DNA of 46,565 bases from Rhodoferax sp. U11-2br (GCF_018619435.1 NZ_JAHFZF010000035.1:1-46565), one strand, 5' to 3'. Positions 8,417 through 20,556 are shown, counted from the stretch's first letter. Program-made: numbers and translations. The notes: generated from the sequence alone by a model not told the origin.

Positions 8417-9610
8417 TCAAAAACGCCGGGCATGGCGCACCAGTGCCCAGCAGGCGGCCAGTGCCAGCAGACTCAGCAGCAGCGGGAAACCCAGCGCGGG
8501 TGACCACTCGATCAACGCGCCAGACAGTGCCGAGGCCATCAGCCCGCCCAAAGTGTAGGTCAGCACCAGCACTGCGGTGCTGTTGACCAGGGTCAGCCCT
8601 TTTTCGCGGGCACCGATGTCGACCATGGCCAGGGTGTAGAGCGCACCACCTGCCGCACCCCAGACCGCCACCATGGGCCAGACCAGAACCTGGGCGCCGC
8701 TCACCCAGGGCAGCAGCAGGGTCGACAGCAGGATCATCGCGGCACACACCGCCATCAGCGAACGCCTGCCCTGCGCTGGGTTGGCAAAACGGTCGGCCAG
8801 CATGCCCGAGGGCAGGGCGATCAAGGTGCCCCCCGCCCCACTGACGGCCACCAACAGGGTCGCGGCGCTGGCGCCCAGGCCCAGTGACAGCCCGTACAGC
8901 GGCAGGATCGAGGCCAGGCCCAGCTCAAAAAAGCCACCCAGAAAACCCGCCAGCATGATCACCGGGTGGGCCAGCACCGCTTGCCACAGCCCCTGCAGGC
9001 CCACGCTGGCGCTGTGGCTGTCGTGGTCGGGCGGCAGGCGTGGGATCAGCGCCGTCCAGGCCAGGCCGATGGCCAGCAGCGCCACCACCAGCCACAAGGC
9101 CTGGGTGTTGTCGGGGCCGACCCAGGCCAGCAAGGTGGGGCCAATCACAAAGGTCAGGCCCACCAGCGTGGCGTAGGTGCCGATGTAGCGGCCGATTCTG
9201 CGCGGTGGTGCAAATTCGGCAATGAAGGCCTCGGCCAGCACCCAGCGCAGGCCACCGGTGATGCCCGCAGCCAGTTCCAGCACAAACCAGACCCACACCA
9301 CATCGGTCAGCATAAAACCCAGCGCCGCGATGATCGGCACGGTCGAGGCCACCCACATGGTCTGGCGCCGCCCCACACGCCGGATCAGCTGCGAGGCAAA
9401 CGGGGTCATGACAAAAATGCCGAGCCAGGTGGTGGCGGCAAACAGGCCCGCCAGGGTGGTCGAGACCTGCACGTTTTTCAGCATTAGCAGCATCAGCGGG
9501 CTGAGCATGAAGATGCCCGATAGCTGGAACAGGGTCGAGCCAAACACCGCCAGCAGGCCGACCGGTGAGCCCTGGTTGGGTGCAGAAAGAGCTGGGTGAT
9601 TTGCGCTCAT
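8417..9610 (-). CDS. Major facilitator superfamily transporter
   Basis: 397 residues with 12 predicted membrane helices and the MFS loop 2-3 signature region (RRVGRRQTMW). Resembles the sugar/drug-efflux type MFS proteins; the substrate cannot be read from the sequence. The start is MSANHPAL at 9610, seven bases after the stop of the HAD phosphatase gene; the frame is open further upstream but that stretch overlaps the HAD gene. Third gene of prfC-HAD-MFS. Confidence 0.88.
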   Translation of the reverse strand: MSANHPALSAPNQGSPVGLLAVFGSTLFQLSGIFMLSPLMLLMLKNVQVSTTLAGLFAATTWLGIFVMTPFASQLIRRVGRRQTMWVASTVPIIAALGFMLTDVVWVWFVLELAAGITGGLRWVLAEAFIAEFAPPRRIGRYIGTYATLVGLTFVIGPTLLAWVGPDNTQALWLVVALLAIGLAWTALIPRLPPDHDSHSASVGLQGLWQAVLAHPVIMLAGFLGGFFELGLASILPLYGLSLGLGASAATLLVAVSGAGGTLIALPSGMLADRFANPAQGRRSLMAVCAAMILLSTLLLPWVSGAQVLVWPMVAVWGAAGGALYTLAMVDIGAREKGLTLVNSTAVLVLTYTLGGLMASALSGALIEWSPALGFPLLLSLLALAACWALVRHARRF

Positions 9611-9617
9611 ACCTGCC

Positions 9618-10484
9618 TCAGGCCAGACGCGCCTGCAAGATCGCTTGGGCCAGCTCGGCAAAACCGGCGCCGCGTTCACCCACGGTCTCGTAACGTGGCC
9701 AGTGTTGCAGCTGGCCATCAAAGTGGTGGATGTTGGCCACCCCCACGCTGTGGGGAAAGTGGCGAAACATCAGCTGGTCGTTGGTCGAGTCACCCACATA
9801 GACCCAGCGATCCAGCTCATGCTCCAGCTGGCGGCCAAACAGGGAGGACACCATCCAGCGTGCGGCCTCCCATTTGTTGTGGCTGCCGTACCAGCCGTTG
9901 ATGTGGATGCTGCTGACAGTGGCCTGCATGCCTTCGGAGCGCATCAGCGCCACGACTTGCGCCACCTTCTCAGGGGCCAGCGTCACGTGTTCGGCGTGGT
10001 CGATGGCGATGTCGGTTTCGCGCCCGATGCTGTCTTGTGAGAGCGTCGTGCCGGGAATTTCAGACAGGATGCGCTGGGCCACATGCTGCAGCTTCTGCGT
10101 GTTGACGGCCCGCTCGGTGGCCTCGGTGTAATATATTTTTGATAGCTGTTGGCCCTGATTCAATAAGGTCTGGAGGCCATTTTTACTTGTAAGTGTTGGC
10201 GCAAAGGCGACACCACCGTTTTCTGCCACCATCGCGTCCACCGGCCAGGCAGGCAAGCCGTGACCCGCATCGCCGTACGCATGGGGTTCACACCAGCCAA
10301 TGGGTCGTCCGGTGATCGGAATCACCACCAAGCCGGCGGCTTTGAGGTCTGCCAAGGCCTGCAGCGCATCGGGCGTGATGGCCTGATGGGTGGTCAGGGT
10401 GTCGTCGATGTCGGTGAACACGCCGATGATGCCCCGGCGCTGCGCCAGCGGCCAACTGGACAGCGGCAGCATCGGGTCGGGCAT
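9618..10484 (-). CDS. HAD-IIB family sugar-phosphatase-like hydrolase
   Basis: 288 residues. HAD motif I is FTDIDDTLT near residue 21, with nucleophile Asp and acid Asp two residues on; motif IV is YVGDSTND near residue 230. The cap between them marks subtype IIB (mannosyl-3-phosphoglycerate, trehalose- and sucrose-phosphate phosphatases), so a sugar phosphate is the likely substrate, without proof of which. The ATG follows the prfC stop by one base (TAACATG), so the genes are coupled. Residues about 100-117 are encoded by an AT-rich block that matches the dispersed repeat seen in intergenic regions; the frame is kept and catalytic motifs are untouched. The second Met (10472) is an alternative start. 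Confidence 0.88.
   Translation of the reverse strand: MPDPMLPLSSWPLAQRRGIIGVFTDIDDTLTTHQAITPDALQALADLKAAGLVVIPITGRPIGWCEPHAYGDAGHGLPAWPVDAMVAENGGVAFAPTLTSKNGLQTLLNQGQQLSKIYYTEATERAVNTQKLQHVAQRILSEIPGTTLSQDSIGRETDIAIDHAEHVTLAPEKVAQVVALMRSEGMQATVSSIHINGWYGSHNKWEAARWMVSSLFGRQLEHELDRWVYVGDSTNDQLMFRHFPHSVGVANIHHFDGQLQHWPRYETVGERGAGFAELAQAILQARLA
10136..10187 (+). repeat. Dispersed palindromic repeat, in-frame copy inside HAD gene
   Basis: Plus-strand core TTTTTGATAGCTGTTGGCCC, then TGATTCAATAAGGTCTGGAGG, then CCATTTTTACTTG. It matches the intergenic copies at 28967, 30573 and 36716 and, reversed, the copy in pgi. It lies antisense to the coding strand and is translated as SKNGLQTLLNQGQQLSKI. TTA, CTA, TCA and ATA codons cluster here and are scarce elsewhere in the gene. 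Confidence 0.75.
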
Positions 10485-10485
10485 G

Positions 10486-12117
10486 TTAGCCAGCGCTCTG
10501 CAGCGCCAGCCCGGCGTGTTCGCGCAGCGGGTGGAAATGGATCTTAGGGAAACGTTCCTGCGCCAGGCGCACGTCGTACGGGCTGGTGCAGAGGTAGGCC
10601 AGGGTGTCGGCGGCGTCGCGCGCCATACGCTGCGGGTAGGCGTTGACAAAGTCCTTGAGTTCCTGCGGTGTGTCAGCCGTGATCCAGCGCGCGCCGGTGT
10701 ACTGGCTGTTTTCGAGCCGCACATCGGCATCGTATTCACTCTTGAGCCGGTGTTGCACCACCTCAAACTGCAGCTGGCCGACCGCGCCGAGCAACATGTT
10801 GCCGCCCATCTCGGGGCGGAATACCTGGATCGCGCCTTCTTCACCGAGCTGGGCCAGGCCCTGCTGCAGCTGCTTGGTGCGTAACGGGTTTTTCAGGATC
10901 ACGGTGTTGAACATTTCGGGTGCAAAAAACGGCAGGCCGGTGAACAGCAGGTTGACCGAGCCGTCGGTGATGGTGTCACCCAGCTGCACACCACCGTGGG
11001 TGGTGAAGCCGACGATGTCACCCGCGTAGGCTTCTTCCACCGCCTCGCGGCGCTGGCTCATGAAGGTGACCACACTGGTTGGGCGCAACTCCTTGGCGGT
11101 GCGCATCACCTTGAGCTTCATGCCCGGGGTGTATTTGCCACTGGCCATGCGCACAAAAGCGATGCGGTCGCGGTGGTTGGCGTCCATATTGGCCTGCACC
11201 TTGAACACCACACCACTGAAGGCATCGTCCTCGGGCTGCACCTGTTTGATCACCGGCTGTTTGTTGACCACAAAACTGCTGGTGCGTGGGCCGGGCGAGG
11301 GCGCCAGGTCCACCAGCGCGTCCAGCACTTCCATCACGCCGAAGTTGTTGACCCCCGAGCCAAAAAACACCGGGGTTTGTTTGCCCGCCAGAAAGGCCTC
11401 GCGGTCAAACGCGGGGGAGGCGCCGGTGGCCAACTCCATGCTCTCGAGTGCGGTGAGCCACTCGCTGCCAAACCGTGCTTCCAGCGCAGCCGGGTCAGAC
11501 AGGGGCATGGCGTCGAAGTCGTGCGGCAGACGTTCCGACCCCGACTCAAACACCGTCATGATCTGGGTGCGCAGGTTGATGATGCCGCCAAAGGTTTTGC
11601 CCTGACCCACCGGCCAGGTCATCGGCACACAGGGCATGCCCAGTTCACGCTCGACTTCGTCGAGGATGTCGAGCGGGTCGCGCACCTCGCGGTCCATCTT
11701 GTTGACGAAGGTGATGATGGGTGTGTCGCGCTGGCGGCAGACCTCGATCAGGCGGCGGGTCTGGGACTCCACCCCGTTGGCCGCGTCGATCACCATCAGC
11801 GCCGAATCCACTGCGGTCAACACGCGGTAGGTGTCCTCAGAAAAATCCTTGTGGCCGGGGGTGTCGAGCAGGTTGACCACGTGGTCGCGGTAGAGCATCT
11901 GCATCACACTCGATGCCACCGAGATGCCGCGTTGTTTCTCGATCTCCATCCAGTCGCTGGTGGCGTGGCGGCTGGCCTTGCGTGCCTTGACCGAGCCGGC
12001 GATCTGGATCGCGCCGGAGAACAGCAGCAGCTTTTCGGTCAGCGTTGTTTTACCCGCGTCAGGGTGGGAAATGATCGCAAAAGTGCGGCGGCGGCGGGTT
12101 TCAAAAGCGTAAGTCAC
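10486..12117 (-). CDS. prfC: Peptide chain release factor 3 (RF3)
   Basis: 543 residues, the usual length (E. coli RF3 is 529). A cytoplasmic translational GTPase that removes RF1/RF2 from the ribosome after peptide release. GTP-binding motifs: G1 HPDAGKTT at 18-25, the switch region RGISV at 63-67, G3 DTPGH at 85-89, and NKMD near 140. The N-terminal phrase RRRRTFAIISHPDAGKTT separates RF3 from EF-G. It is first of the minus-strand set prfC-HAD-MFS, with one base to the HAD gene. Its promoter must lie in the gap shared with the divergent pgm gene. Confidence 0.97.
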   Translation of the reverse strand: MTYAFETRRRRTFAIISHPDAGKTTLTEKLLLFSGAIQIAGSVKARKASRHATSDWMEIEKQRGISVASSVMQMLYRDHVVNLLDTPGHKDFSEDTYRVLTAVDSALMVIDAANGVESQTRRLIEVCRQRDTPIITFVNKMDREVRDPLDILDEVERELGMPCVPMTWPVGQGKTFGGIINLRTQIMTVFESGSERLPHDFDAMPLSDPAALEARFGSEWLTALESMELATGASPAFDREAFLAGKQTPVFFGSGVNNFGVMEVLDALVDLAPSPGPRTSSFVVNKQPVIKQVQPEDDAFSGVVFKVQANMDANHRDRIAFVRMASGKYTPGMKLKVMRTAKELRPTSVVTFMSQRREAVEEAYAGDIVGFTTHGGVQLGDTITDGSVNLLFTGLPFFAPEMFNTVILKNPLRTKQLQQGLAQLGEEGAIQVFRPEMGGNMLLGAVGQLQFEVVQHRLKSEYDADVRLENSQYTGARWITADTPQELKDFVNAYPQRMARDAADTLAYLCTSPYDVRLAQERFPKIHFHPLREHAGLALQSAG

Positions 12118-12164
12118 AGGAGATTCTCGGGTCGGCAGCGCAGGGCTGGGTCGGGCTTTTGATC

Positions 12165-12200
12165 TGGCTCAATAGGCATAAGTAGGCTTTCATTGAGCCA
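12165..12200. repeat. 9-bp inverted repeat between prfC and pgm
   Basis: TGGCTCAAT at 12165-12173 and ATTGAGCCA at 12192-12200 form a perfect inverted repeat separated by 18 bases. It sits 48 bases upstream of the prfC start, in the gap between two divergent genes, where a terminator is not expected. Could be an operator for a dimeric regulator bridging two helical turns; no family assigned. Confidence 0.4.
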
Positions 12201-12338
12201 CGTCAATTTGAAGCGGTTTATATCCATTTTAAAGGGCCTTGGCCTCTGTTCCGAAGCGGGTATTGGTGCTAAATTCAAAGTGCTGTCGTGAAGCCCATAG
12301 CCCAGCCACAGCGGATTTCCGTGCACCTTTTTTTGTAG

Positions 12339-14036
<1,698 letters not shown>

Positions 14037-14082
14037 TGGCAAATTTCACAGCATCCCTTCATTTTGAAAGCGAGTTGAATTT

Positions 14083-15354
14083 ATGTTGAACGAGACGGAA
14101 CGGGCCCCTGAAACGCACCAACTGGTGCGCCACACAGTGGCATTGGTGCTGGCCGGTGGGCGAGGAACCCGGCTCAAACAGCTGACGGACTCTCGCGCCA
14201 AGCCGGCCGTTTATTTTGGGGGCAAGTTCCGCATCATCGACTTTGCTTTGTCCAACTGTCTGAACTCCGGCATCCGTCGCATGGCGGTGGTCACCCAGTA
14301 CAAGTCGCACTCGCTGATGCGTCACATGCAGCGTGGCTGGAGTTTCTTGCGCGCTGAACTCAATGAGATGGTCGACCTGTTGCCCGCCCAGCAGCGCGCC
14401 GGGGAAGAGCATTGGTACCGCGGTACAGCCGATGCTATTTTTCAGAATCTGGACATCATCCGCTCCAGCAATCCCCAGTACATCGTGATCCTGGCGGGTG
14501 ACCATGTCTACAAAATGGACTACTCGATCATGGTCCGAGACCATGTGATGCATGGTGCAGGCTGCACCGTGGGGTGTATCGAGGTGCCACGTGCCGAGGC
14601 CAGTGCGTTTGGTGTGATGGCGGTCAACGAGGCACGGCGCATCACTGCCTTTGTCGAGAAGCCGCAAGACCCACCGCCGATGCCTGGCAACGATGCGGTG
14701 TCTCTGGCCAGCATGGGTATTTATGTGTTTGACGCGGAGTACCTCTACCAGCTGCTGGAGGCAGACCTGGACAACCCTGACTCCGAGCACGACTTTGGCA
14801 AAAACGTGATTCCTGCGGCAGTGGCACAAGGGCAGGCGCTGGCGCACCCGTTTGGCCTGTCTTGTGTGTCGCGTGTGTCGGGATCCCAGCCGTATTGGCG
14901 CGATGTGGGCACGATAGATGCTTTCTGGTCCGCCAATCTGGATCTGGCGTCGACGGTGCCTGAACTCGATATTTACGACACCGACTGGCCGGTCTGGACC
15001 TACCAGCGCCAGCTGCCACCGGCCAAGTTTGTCCCCGACAGCTTGGGTCAGAATGGGGTGTCTGTGAACACGCTGGTGTCTGGCGGTTGTATTGTGTCCG
15101 GATCGTATGTGGCACATTCGGTGTTGTTCTCGGAGGTGCGGGTGCATTCCTTCTGCCGCGTTGAAGAAGCGGTGGTGTTGCCCGATGTCACCATTCAGCG
15201 CAACTGCCGTTTGCGCCGTGTGGTGATTGACCGGGGCTGCGTGGTTCCCGAGGGACTGGTGGTGGGTGAAGACCCGGCGCTGGATGCCCAACGGTTTGAG
15301 CGCACCGAAGGAGGCGTGGTGTTGATCACACCTGCGATGTTGGCCAAGCTTTAA
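14083..15354 (+). CDS. glgC: Glucose-1-phosphate adenylyltransferase (ADP-glucose pyrophosphorylase)
   Basis: 423 residues; makes ADP-glucose from glucose-1-phosphate and ATP, the committed and allosterically controlled step of bacterial glycogen synthesis. Nucleotide-binding signature [11 protein letters not shown] at 25-35, then [17 protein letters not shown] carrying the activator-site Lys of the bacterial enzyme, and GTADAIFQN in the active site. A left-handed beta-helix C-terminal domain follows. Pgm lies upstream and glgA starts 20 bases downstream. Confidence 0.97.
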   Translation: MLNETERAPETHQLVRHTVALVLAGGRGTRLKQLTDSRAKPAVYFGGKFRIIDFALSNCLNSGIRRMAVVTQYKSHSLMRHMQRGWSFLRAELNEMVDLLPAQQRAGEEHWYRGTADAIFQNLDIIRSSNPQYIVILAGDHVYKMDYSIMVRDHVMHGAGCTVGCIEVPRAEASAFGVMAVNEARRITAFVEKPQDPPPMPGNDAVSLASMGIYVFDAEYLYQLLEADLDNPDSEHDFGKNVIPAAVAQGQALAHPFGLSCVSRVSGSQPYWRDVGTIDAFWSANLDLASTVPELDIYDTDWPVWTYQRQLPPAKFVPDSLGQNGVSVNTLVSGGCIVSGSYVAHSVLFSEVRVHSFCRVEEAVVLPDVTIQRNCRLRRVVIDRGCVVPEGLVVGEDPALDAQRFERTEGGVVLITPAMLAKL

Positions 15355-15374
15355 GTTATAGAAGAGTTGTCTCA

Positions 15375-16823
15375 ATGAATGTGTTGCAAGTCAGTGCCGA
15401 GATTTTTCCCTTGCTGAAAACGGGAGGGCTTGCGGACATCGCAGGGGCTTTGCCTGGGGCTTTGCAGTCGGTGGGCTGCCAGGTGCGTGTGGTGTTGCCG
15501 GGTTTTCCCGCCATCCTGGCGGATTTGTCTGACTCCTGGGTGCTGGCGGAGTTGACCGCGCCCTGGGGTGAGCGCTTGCAGCTTCGGCAAGGCAAACTGC
15601 GCACCTTGGGGCTGGATGCCTATGTGATTGATTTGCCGCATCTGTATGACCGGCCTGGCAGTCCGTATGAGGATGTGTGGCGTCAGCCCTATGCCGATAA
15701 CCACCGGCGCTTTGCGTTGCTGGGCTGGGTGGCGGCGCAGCTGGCGCATGGACTCGATCCCCATTGGCAACCCCAGGTGGTGCACAGCCATGACTGGCAC
15801 GCTGGCTTGACCTCAGCCTACATGGCCTTTTTGCCACACCGTTCACCACGTGTGGGCACGGTGTTCACCATCCACAACCTCGCCTACCAGGGGGTGTTCT
15901 CCCCCGCCTGTTTTTACGAGTTGGGTTTGCCACATTCGGCCTTCACGGTCAATGGTGTCGAGTTTTATGGCCAGGTGTCTTTCATGAAGGCCGGTTTGTA
16001 CTACGCCGACCACATCACCACGGTCAGCCCAACCTACGCGCGTGAAATCCAGACACCCGAGCAAGGATGTGGGCTAGATGGCCTGCTGCGCACCCGATCG
16101 GCGGCTTTGTCGGGCATTTTGAATGCCGTTGACGATGCGGTCTGGAACCCCGCGACAGATCCCTATGTGAGTGACCCCTTTGGTGTCGATAACCTCGCTG
16201 GCAAGGCCCGCTGCAAGGCCGCTTTGCAACGGGAGCTGGGACTGAAGGTGCAGTCCGAGGCACCCTTGTTTGGTGTGGTGAGCCGCCTCACAGGGCAAAA
16301 AGGCCTGCATTTGGTGCTGGGTGCAGTAGATGCCCTCCTGGCCCGTGGTGGGCAGCTGGTGGTCTTGGGAACAGGTGAGCCCCATCTGGAGTCGATCTTC
16401 AAGGCCAAGGCAGCACAACACCCCCACGCAGTGTCGGTGCGGATTGGTTATGACGAGACCTATGCCCACCGGATTTTTGCGGCCACCGATGTGACTCTGG
16501 TGCCTTCGCAGTTCGAGCCCTGCGGCCTGACGCAGATGTATGGTCTGAAGTACGGCAGCCTGCCGCTGGTACACCGGGTGGGTGGACTGGCCGACACCGT
16601 GGTCGACTGTTCTCTGGAAAATATGGACGAGGGGCGGGCGAACGGCTTTGTGTTCAACGACTTCAACCAGCAGGCGCTGGAGCGCGCCATGGCACGTGCC
16701 TTTGCGCTGTATGCCCGCAAAACTGAGTGGGCCAAGGTGCGTGACTGCGGCATGCGCCAGGATCTGGGCTGGCAAAACGCCGCCCGTCAGTACCTGACTC
16801 TGTACCAACATTTGTACGCGTGA
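15375..16823 (+). CDS. glgA: Glycogen synthase (ADP-glucose type, GT5)
   Basis: 482 residues; extends the alpha-1,4-glucan from ADP-glucose. The ADP-glucose signature KTGGL is at 15-19, and the catalytic C-terminal motif FEPCGLTQMYGLKYG carries the conserved glutamate E381. Two Rossmann-like GT-B domains of normal size. Starts 20 bases after glgC with the consensus N-terminus MNVLQVSAEIFPLL. The gap to malQ is 73 bases and shows no terminator. Confidence 0.97.
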   Translation: MNVLQVSAEIFPLLKTGGLADIAGALPGALQSVGCQVRVVLPGFPAILADLSDSWVLAELTAPWGERLQLRQGKLRTLGLDAYVIDLPHLYDRPGSPYEDVWRQPYADNHRRFALLGWVAAQLAHGLDPHWQPQVVHSHDWHAGLTSAYMAFLPHRSPRVGTVFTIHNLAYQGVFSPACFYELGLPHSAFTVNGVEFYGQVSFMKAGLYYADHITTVSPTYAREIQTPEQGCGLDGLLRTRSAALSGILNAVDDAVWNPATDPYVSDPFGVDNLAGKARCKAALQRELGLKVQSEAPLFGVVSRLTGQKGLHLVLGAVDALLARGGQLVVLGTGEPHLESIFKAKAAQHPHAVSVRIGYDETYAHRIFAATDVTLVPSQFEPCGLTQMYGLKYGSLPLVHRVGGLADTVVDCSLENMDEGRANGFVFNDFNQQALERAMARAFALYARKTEWAKVRDCGMRQDLGWQNAARQYLTLYQHLYA

Positions 16824-16896
16824 CTTACTTTGTCTGTGAAGGGGGTCGAGCTGGCTTGGTGTCAGAAGCCCCATTTTCTTTTGCTGGAACAACCGA

Positions 16897-18420
16897 ATGC
16901 CAAGTTCTTTGATGGATCTGCGTCGTGCTGGTGTGGTGTTGCATCCCACCTCTTTGCCTGGCCCGCACGGTTCAGGTGACCTGGGTCCCAACGCCTACTA
17001 TTTTGTGGACTGGTTGAACAAGGCCGGGCAGACCTTGTGGCAAACCCTGCCCTTGGGGCCGGTGGGACCGGGGTTCTCCCCCTACATGGGCAGTTCGGTG
17101 TTTGCAGGCAACCCGATGTTGGTGGCTTTTGAGCCGTTGGCAGAGCGCGGCTGGTTGGCCGCAAGCAGCTTGCAGGCCGAGTTTGATGATGAGAAGGTGG
17201 ACTACCCTGAGGTTCTGCCTTGGCGCATGGCCAGGTTGCGCGAAGCGTTTGCCGGGTTTGTCGCCAAGGCCACACAACAAGACCATGACACCCTCACACA
17301 CTGGGTCGCCTCACAGCATATCTGGCTGGAAGACTATGCGCTGTTCATGGCGCTGGATCAGGCCCATGCTCCGCTGCTATGGCCACAATGGCCACAGCCC
17401 CTGGCACAACGTGAGCCCGCTGCCCTGGACCAGGCGCGACGGGTGTTTGCCGACGAGCTGGCATTTTGGCGTTTTGTGCAATGGCAGTTCGATAGCCAGT
17501 GGCAGGCGCTCAAGTCGTATGCCCACAGCCGGGGCGTGCTGATGGTGGGTGACTTGCCGATTTTTGTGGCACACCATGGGGCAGATTGTTGGGCGCGACC
17601 GGACCTGTATTTGCTCGACACCAGTGGCCAACCCCGTGTGGTGGCGGGTGTACCGCCTGATTTTTTCTCAGCCACAGGCCAGCGTTGGGGCAATCCCTTG
17701 TACAACTGGGAAGCCATGCAGGCGGATGGCTACCATTGGTGGATAGAGCGTGTCAGGCGACAGCTGGTTTTGGCCGATGTGATCCGTATCGACCACTTCC
17801 GGGGGTTCATGGACTACTGGGAGATCCCGGCCGACGAACCCACCGCTGTCAAAGGGCGTTGGCAAGACGGACCGGGGGATGCCTTGTTTGAGGCGCTGAC
17901 CCAGGCCTTGGGCCCTTTGCCCATCATTGCGGAAGACCTGGGCATCATCACCGATGCGGTGGTGCGCCTGCGTGAGCGCACTGGATTCCCTGGCATGCGG
18001 GTGCTGCAGTTTGCGTTCTCGGGGGATGCGCACCACCCTTTTCTGCCGCACAACTATGAGCCCAATACCGTGGTCTACACCGGCACCCATGACAACGACA
18101 CGGTGCTGGGTTGGTGGGACAACTGTAGCACCCGTGAGCGGGCCTTTGTGCACCGCTACCTGGATGTTCAGGACACGGGTGTGACCTGGGCCTTGCTGCG
18201 TGCCGCTGCCATGTCGGTGGCTCGGCTGTCCTTGTGCCAGTTCCAGGATGTGCTGGAGTTGGGCTCTGAGCACCGCATGAATGTGCCAGGTACCACCTCG
18301 GGCTGCTGGACATGGCGTTTTTCATGGGACTGGGTGAGCCCGCAGGCCTCGGTGCGCCTGGCACACATCGCTGCAGCCAGTGCCCGTGTGGGGTTTGAGC
18401 GGCTGGAGTTGCCGGCCTGA
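16897..18420 (+). CDS. malQ: 4-alpha-glucanotransferase (amylomaltase, GH77)
   Basis: 507 residues; transfers alpha-1,4-glucan segments between maltodextrins and releases glucose, recycling short chains left by GlgP and GlgX. N-terminal family phrase LHPTSLPGPHGSGDLG near residue 20. Catalytic residues: nucleophile D299 in RIDHFRG, acid/base E346 in IIAEDLG and D399 in THDND. An in-frame Met at residue 6 could be the true start. Ends 18 bases before the convergent glgX; no terminator separates them. Confidence 0.95.
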   Translation: MPSSLMDLRRAGVVLHPTSLPGPHGSGDLGPNAYYFVDWLNKAGQTLWQTLPLGPVGPGFSPYMGSSVFAGNPMLVAFEPLAERGWLAASSLQAEFDDEKVDYPEVLPWRMARLREAFAGFVAKATQQDHDTLTHWVASQHIWLEDYALFMALDQAHAPLLWPQWPQPLAQREPAALDQARRVFADELAFWRFVQWQFDSQWQALKSYAHSRGVLMVGDLPIFVAHHGADCWARPDLYLLDTSGQPRVVAGVPPDFFSATGQRWGNPLYNWEAMQADGYHWWIERVRRQLVLADVIRIDHFRGFMDYWEIPADEPTAVKGRWQDGPGDALFEALTQALGPLPIIAEDLGIITDAVVRLRERTGFPGMRVLQFAFSGDAHHPFLPHNYEPNTVVYTGTHDNDTVLGWWDNCSTRERAFVHRYLDVQDTGVTWALLRAAAMSVARLSLCQFQDVLELGSEHRMNVPGTTSGCWTWRFSWDWVSPQASVRLAHIAAASARVGFERLELPA

Positions 18421-18438
18421 GACCCGTGTGCCGACCCG

Positions 18439-20556
18439 CTACGCGGCACCGCGTGTGACGATCTGCTGAAGCAGCAGCAGGCTGTGTGCTGCCACCGGCA
18501 ATTCGGAGGTGCCTGCACCCTGCCAGTCGGCCAAACCCAGGGGGTGGCTGGTGTCGAGCAGACCTTGCCAATGGCCCCGGGGCAGCACAAAGTGTTCGGG
18601 ATGCGCGGCATTGTTGACCAGCAGCATCAAGGGGGATCCGGCGGCACCGGGCTTGCCAATCAGGCAGCCCAAGGCACGTCGTTGTGGCAGCTGCCAGGCC
18701 GAGCCCTGCAGCACACTGCCATCCGCGTTCCACCAGGACAGGTCGTAAATGCCCTCGGCGTCGGCAATACCGCTGTACCAGACGTTGGCAAATGGCATGA
18801 AACGTTGGCGCAGGCTGATCACATGCCGGGTAAATGCCAGCAGATCCGCATCCATCTCAGCCCAGTTGATCCAGGTGGTGGGGTTGTCCTGACAGTAGGG
18901 GTTGTTGTTGCCGTCCTGGGTATGGCCCAACTCATCGCCCGCACACAGCATGGGTGTGCCTTGTGCCAGCAGGTTGGTTGCCAACAGGGCGCGTTGCAGC
19001 AATTGCCGAAGCTGCTGAACCTGGGCGTCGTTGCTGGGGCCTTCCTCGCCGCAGTTGAAATTGAGGTTGTTGCCTTGGCCATCGCGGTTGTTTTCACCGT
19101 TGGCCAGGTTGTGGCGGTGGTTGTAACTCAGCAGATCCAGCAGGGTGAAACCATCGTGGGAAATCACATAGTTGACTGACTCGGCGGGTTCGCGCCGGCG
19201 CGCCTGGTACAAGTCCGACGAGCCACACAGTCGCATCGCAAATTCGCCCAGGGTGCCACCACTGCCCGCTGCATGGGGTGAGGCCACACTCTGCACCCAG
19301 AAACGCCGCATGCCGTCGCGGAAATGGTCATTCCATTCCAGCCAGCCACGTGGAAACTGGCCCACCTGATACCCGCCCGGGCCGATGTCCCAGGGCTCGG
19401 CAATCATCTTGACGCGGCAAAGCACGGGGTCCTGGGCCACCGCCGCGAAAAACGCAGCCTGTGCAGAAAAGCCACTGTCGGTGCGACCCAGGACGGTGGC
19501 CAGGTCAAAACGGAAGCCGTCGACGTGCATCTCGCTGACCCAATAACGCAGGCTGTCCATCACCAGCTGAAGCACTCGGGGTTGCCGAATGTCCAGGGTA
19601 TTGCCGCAGCCGCTGAAGTTCTCGTAGTGGCTCAGGTCGTTGGGGACCAGGCGGTAATAGCTGACATTGTCCAGTCCGCGAAAACTCAGCGTGGGGCCGT
19701 TGTGGTCCGCCTCGGCAGTGTGGTTGTAGACCACATCAAGGATCACCTCCAGCCCGGCCGCATGCAAACTGCGCACCATGATGCGGAACTCGTCACGCGG
19801 GGACTGCCCGTCCTGCCCGCTGGCCAGCCGTGGGTTCGGGCAGAAAAAACCCAGAGTGTTGTAGCCCCAGTAATTGCTCAGACCCATGTCGATCAGGCGC
19901 TCTTCACTGAGGTGGTAATGCACGGGCAGCAGGCTGACAGCAGTGACACCCAGGGTCTTCAGGTGCTGGACGGCAGCGGGGTGTCCCAAACCCGCAAACG
20001 TGCCACGCAGTTTCTCCGGGATCTCCGGGTGGGTTTGGGTGAAGCCCTTGACATGGCATTCGTAGATGATGGAGTTGGCCAGAGGAATCGCTGGCGGGCG
20101 GTCACCTCGCCAGTCGAAGGTGTCATGCACGACCCGTGCCTTGAGCGCCATGGCCGCGTTGTCCCGGGTGTCCAGGTGGCGTGGGTGCATTCGATCCGGT
20201 GCGAAGTGTTCGTCGGCCCAGATGAACTCCCCCACAATCTCCCGTGCATAGGGGTCGAGGAGCAGTTTGGACGCATCGAAGCGGTGGCCACGGTCTGGCC
20301 GCCAGGGGCCTGAAGCACGGAAACCATAGACCAGTCCTGGCTGGGCGTTGGGCAGATAGGCGTGCCAGATATCACCGGTGCGGCCGCGCAAGCGCAGTCG
20401 GGCCAGCTCCTGGGTGCCGTGGTTGTCGAACAGGCACAAGTCGATCGCTTGGGCATGTGTGGAGAACACGGCAAAGTTGATGCCTTTCCCGTCAAAGTGG
20501 GCACCCAGCGGCCAGGCTTGCCCCAGTTGTGTGGCCGAGGGATTCAAGCGGTCCAT
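18439..20556 (-). CDS. glgX: Glycogen debranching enzyme (isoamylase type, GH13_11)
   Basis: 705 residues (E. coli GlgX is 657). Cleaves the alpha-1,6 branches of phosphorylase-trimmed glycogen. N-terminal CBM48 domain ([15 protein letters not shown] near 20), then the GH13 barrel with nucleophile D351 in [11 protein letters not shown], acid/base E387 in MIAEPWDIG and the third acid in the [10 protein letters not shown] block. The start overlaps the end of glgB by 13 bases, so the two are translationally linked. Last gene of glgP-glgB-glgX. Confidence 0.96.
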   Translation of the reverse strand: MDRLNPSATQLGQAWPLGAHFDGKGINFAVFSTHAQAIDLCLFDNHGTQELARLRLRGRTGDIWHAYLPNAQPGLVYGFRASGPWRPDRGHRFDASKLLLDPYAREIVGEFIWADEHFAPDRMHPRHLDTRDNAAMALKARVVHDTFDWRGDRPPAIPLANSIIYECHVKGFTQTHPEIPEKLRGTFAGLGHPAAVQHLKTLGVTAVSLLPVHYHLSEERLIDMGLSNYWGYNTLGFFCPNPRLASGQDGQSPRDEFRIMVRSLHAAGLEVILDVVYNHTAEADHNGPTLSFRGLDNVSYYRLVPNDLSHYENFSGCGNTLDIRQPRVLQLVMDSLRYWVSEMHVDGFRFDLATVLGRTDSGFSAQAAFFAAVAQDPVLCRVKMIAEPWDIGPGGYQVGQFPRGWLEWNDHFRDGMRRFWVQSVASPHAAGSGGTLGEFAMRLCGSSDLYQARRREPAESVNYVISHDGFTLLDLLSYNHRHNLANGENNRDGQGNNLNFNCGEEGPSNDAQVQQLRQLLQRALLATNLLAQGTPMLCAGDELGHTQDGNNNPYCQDNPTTWINWAEMDADLLAFTRHVISLRQRFMPFANVWYSGIADAEGIYDLSWWNADGSVLQGSAWQLPQRRALGCLIGKPGAAGSPLMLLVNNAAHPEHFVLPRGHWQGLLDTSHPLGLADWQGAGTSELPVAAHSLLLLQQIVTRGAA

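Noticed and set aside
9611..9721. Longer N-terminus for the MFS transporter
   Set aside because: It would lie inside the HAD gene and reads as a non-membrane, Cys/Arg-rich stretch.
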